A stretch of 6,771 nucleotides of DNA from assembly GCA_025350385.1 (NCBI GenBank), contig JANXXZ010000524.1:1-6771 (forward strand), given 5' to 3'. The position numbers and the translations under genes were made by a program. Every line of letters begins with the position of its first letter. The stretch's first letter is position 1. Under the pieces are notes generated by a model. It saw only the letters and a list, made by a program, of their open reading frames with translations, did no database searches and was not told the origin of the DNA. Source of the stretch: Bacteroidales bacterium. GTDB lineage: Bacteria; Bacteroidota; Bacteroidia; Bacteroidales; UBA4417. Below are positions 6,714 through 6,771 of this stretch, piece after piece.

Positions 6714-6721
6714 CAAATTTA
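6714..6721 (-). promoter_or_regulatory. Candidate -7 promoter element for the ricT-gldH-PBP cluster
   Basis: The minus strand reads TAAATTTG, an exact match to the Bacteroidota TAnnTTTG consensus, with predicted initiation near 6707-6709. The leader to the ricT ATG would be about 125 nt. Its TAA is also the likely stop codon of the upstream partial gene. A clear TTG-type -33 element is not visible about 20 bases upstream, so the call rests on the -7 match and the intergenic position. Confidence 0.4.
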
Positions 6722-6771
6722 CGGTTTTTTAGGTTGGGCTGCTGCAGGAATTTTAATGAGCCGGGCAAGGA
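6719..6771 (-). CDS. C-terminal remnant of an upstream gene, possibly DNA polymerase III subunit delta' (holB)
   Basis: Reading in from the right edge, one frame gives LARLIKIPAAAQPKKP and then TAA at 6719-6721. Its start lies beyond the window. Two points suggest holB. Genes for the clamp-loader delta' subunit are often found directly upstream of ricT/yaaT homologues, including in Bacillus subtilis. The residues also resemble my recollection of delta' C-termini in this phylum (a hydrophobic LxRLIKI-like helix). Sixteen residues cannot prove identity, and a second frame stays open to a TAG at 6706-6708 (ending NRKFVR), so even the reading frame is uncertain. Confidence 0.4.
   Translation of the reverse strand, partial: LARLIKIPAAAQPKKP

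Noticed and set aside
1..6771. CRISPR array, insertion sequence, tRNA/rRNA or toxin-antitoxin/defence genes
   Set aside because: No spaced direct repeats, transposase motifs, tRNA-like cloverleaf or rRNA sequence was seen; nearly all of the window is explained by conserved housekeeping and envelope genes.

Overview
The window looks like chromosomal DNA from a member of the Bacteroidota, probably Bacteroidales-like. The clearest marker is GldH, a lipoprotein family restricted to this phylum. Support comes from the Bacteroidota-type RicT/PSP1 protein and class A penicillin-binding protein, AT-rich start regions mostly without Shine-Dalgarno sequences, and two copies of TAAATTTG, which fits the phylum's -7 promoter consensus TAnnTTTG. 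No mobile element, CRISPR array, tRNA or rRNA is visible.

All supported genes lie on the minus strand, so the region reads from high to low coordinates. At the right edge is a short C-terminal remnant of an upstream gene (6719-6771), possibly the DNA polymerase III delta' gene. A leader of about 135 bp follows, with a candidate promoter and two inverted repeats. Next come ricT (5468-6583), gldH (4921-5442), and a 108-bp spacer made largely of two adjacent inverted repeats. Then come a bifunctional class A penicillin-binding protein (2485-4812), a polytopic GT-C-like membrane protein (897-2501) that overlaps the PBP gene by 17 bp, and a family 2 polyprenyl-phosphate glycosyltransferase (1-830) that runs off the left edge.

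The genes form a cell-envelope cluster. The PBP polymerises and cross-links peptidoglycan, and GldH is an outer-envelope lipoprotein. The GT2 enzyme probably makes a polyprenyl-phosphate-linked sugar on the cytoplasmic face of the inner membrane. The adjacent GT-C-like protein is the natural candidate to transfer that sugar to an acceptor on the periplasmic side. RicT is the exception: it is a cysteine-rich, probably Fe-S-cluster protein linked in Firmicutes to RNA processing.

Most of the window is ordinary, conserved chromosome. The parts worth a second look are the PBP/GT-C/GT2 linkage, the C-terminal tail of the GT-C-like protein, and the structured spacers before the PBP gene and ricT. 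I found no convincing evidence of a wholly new system.
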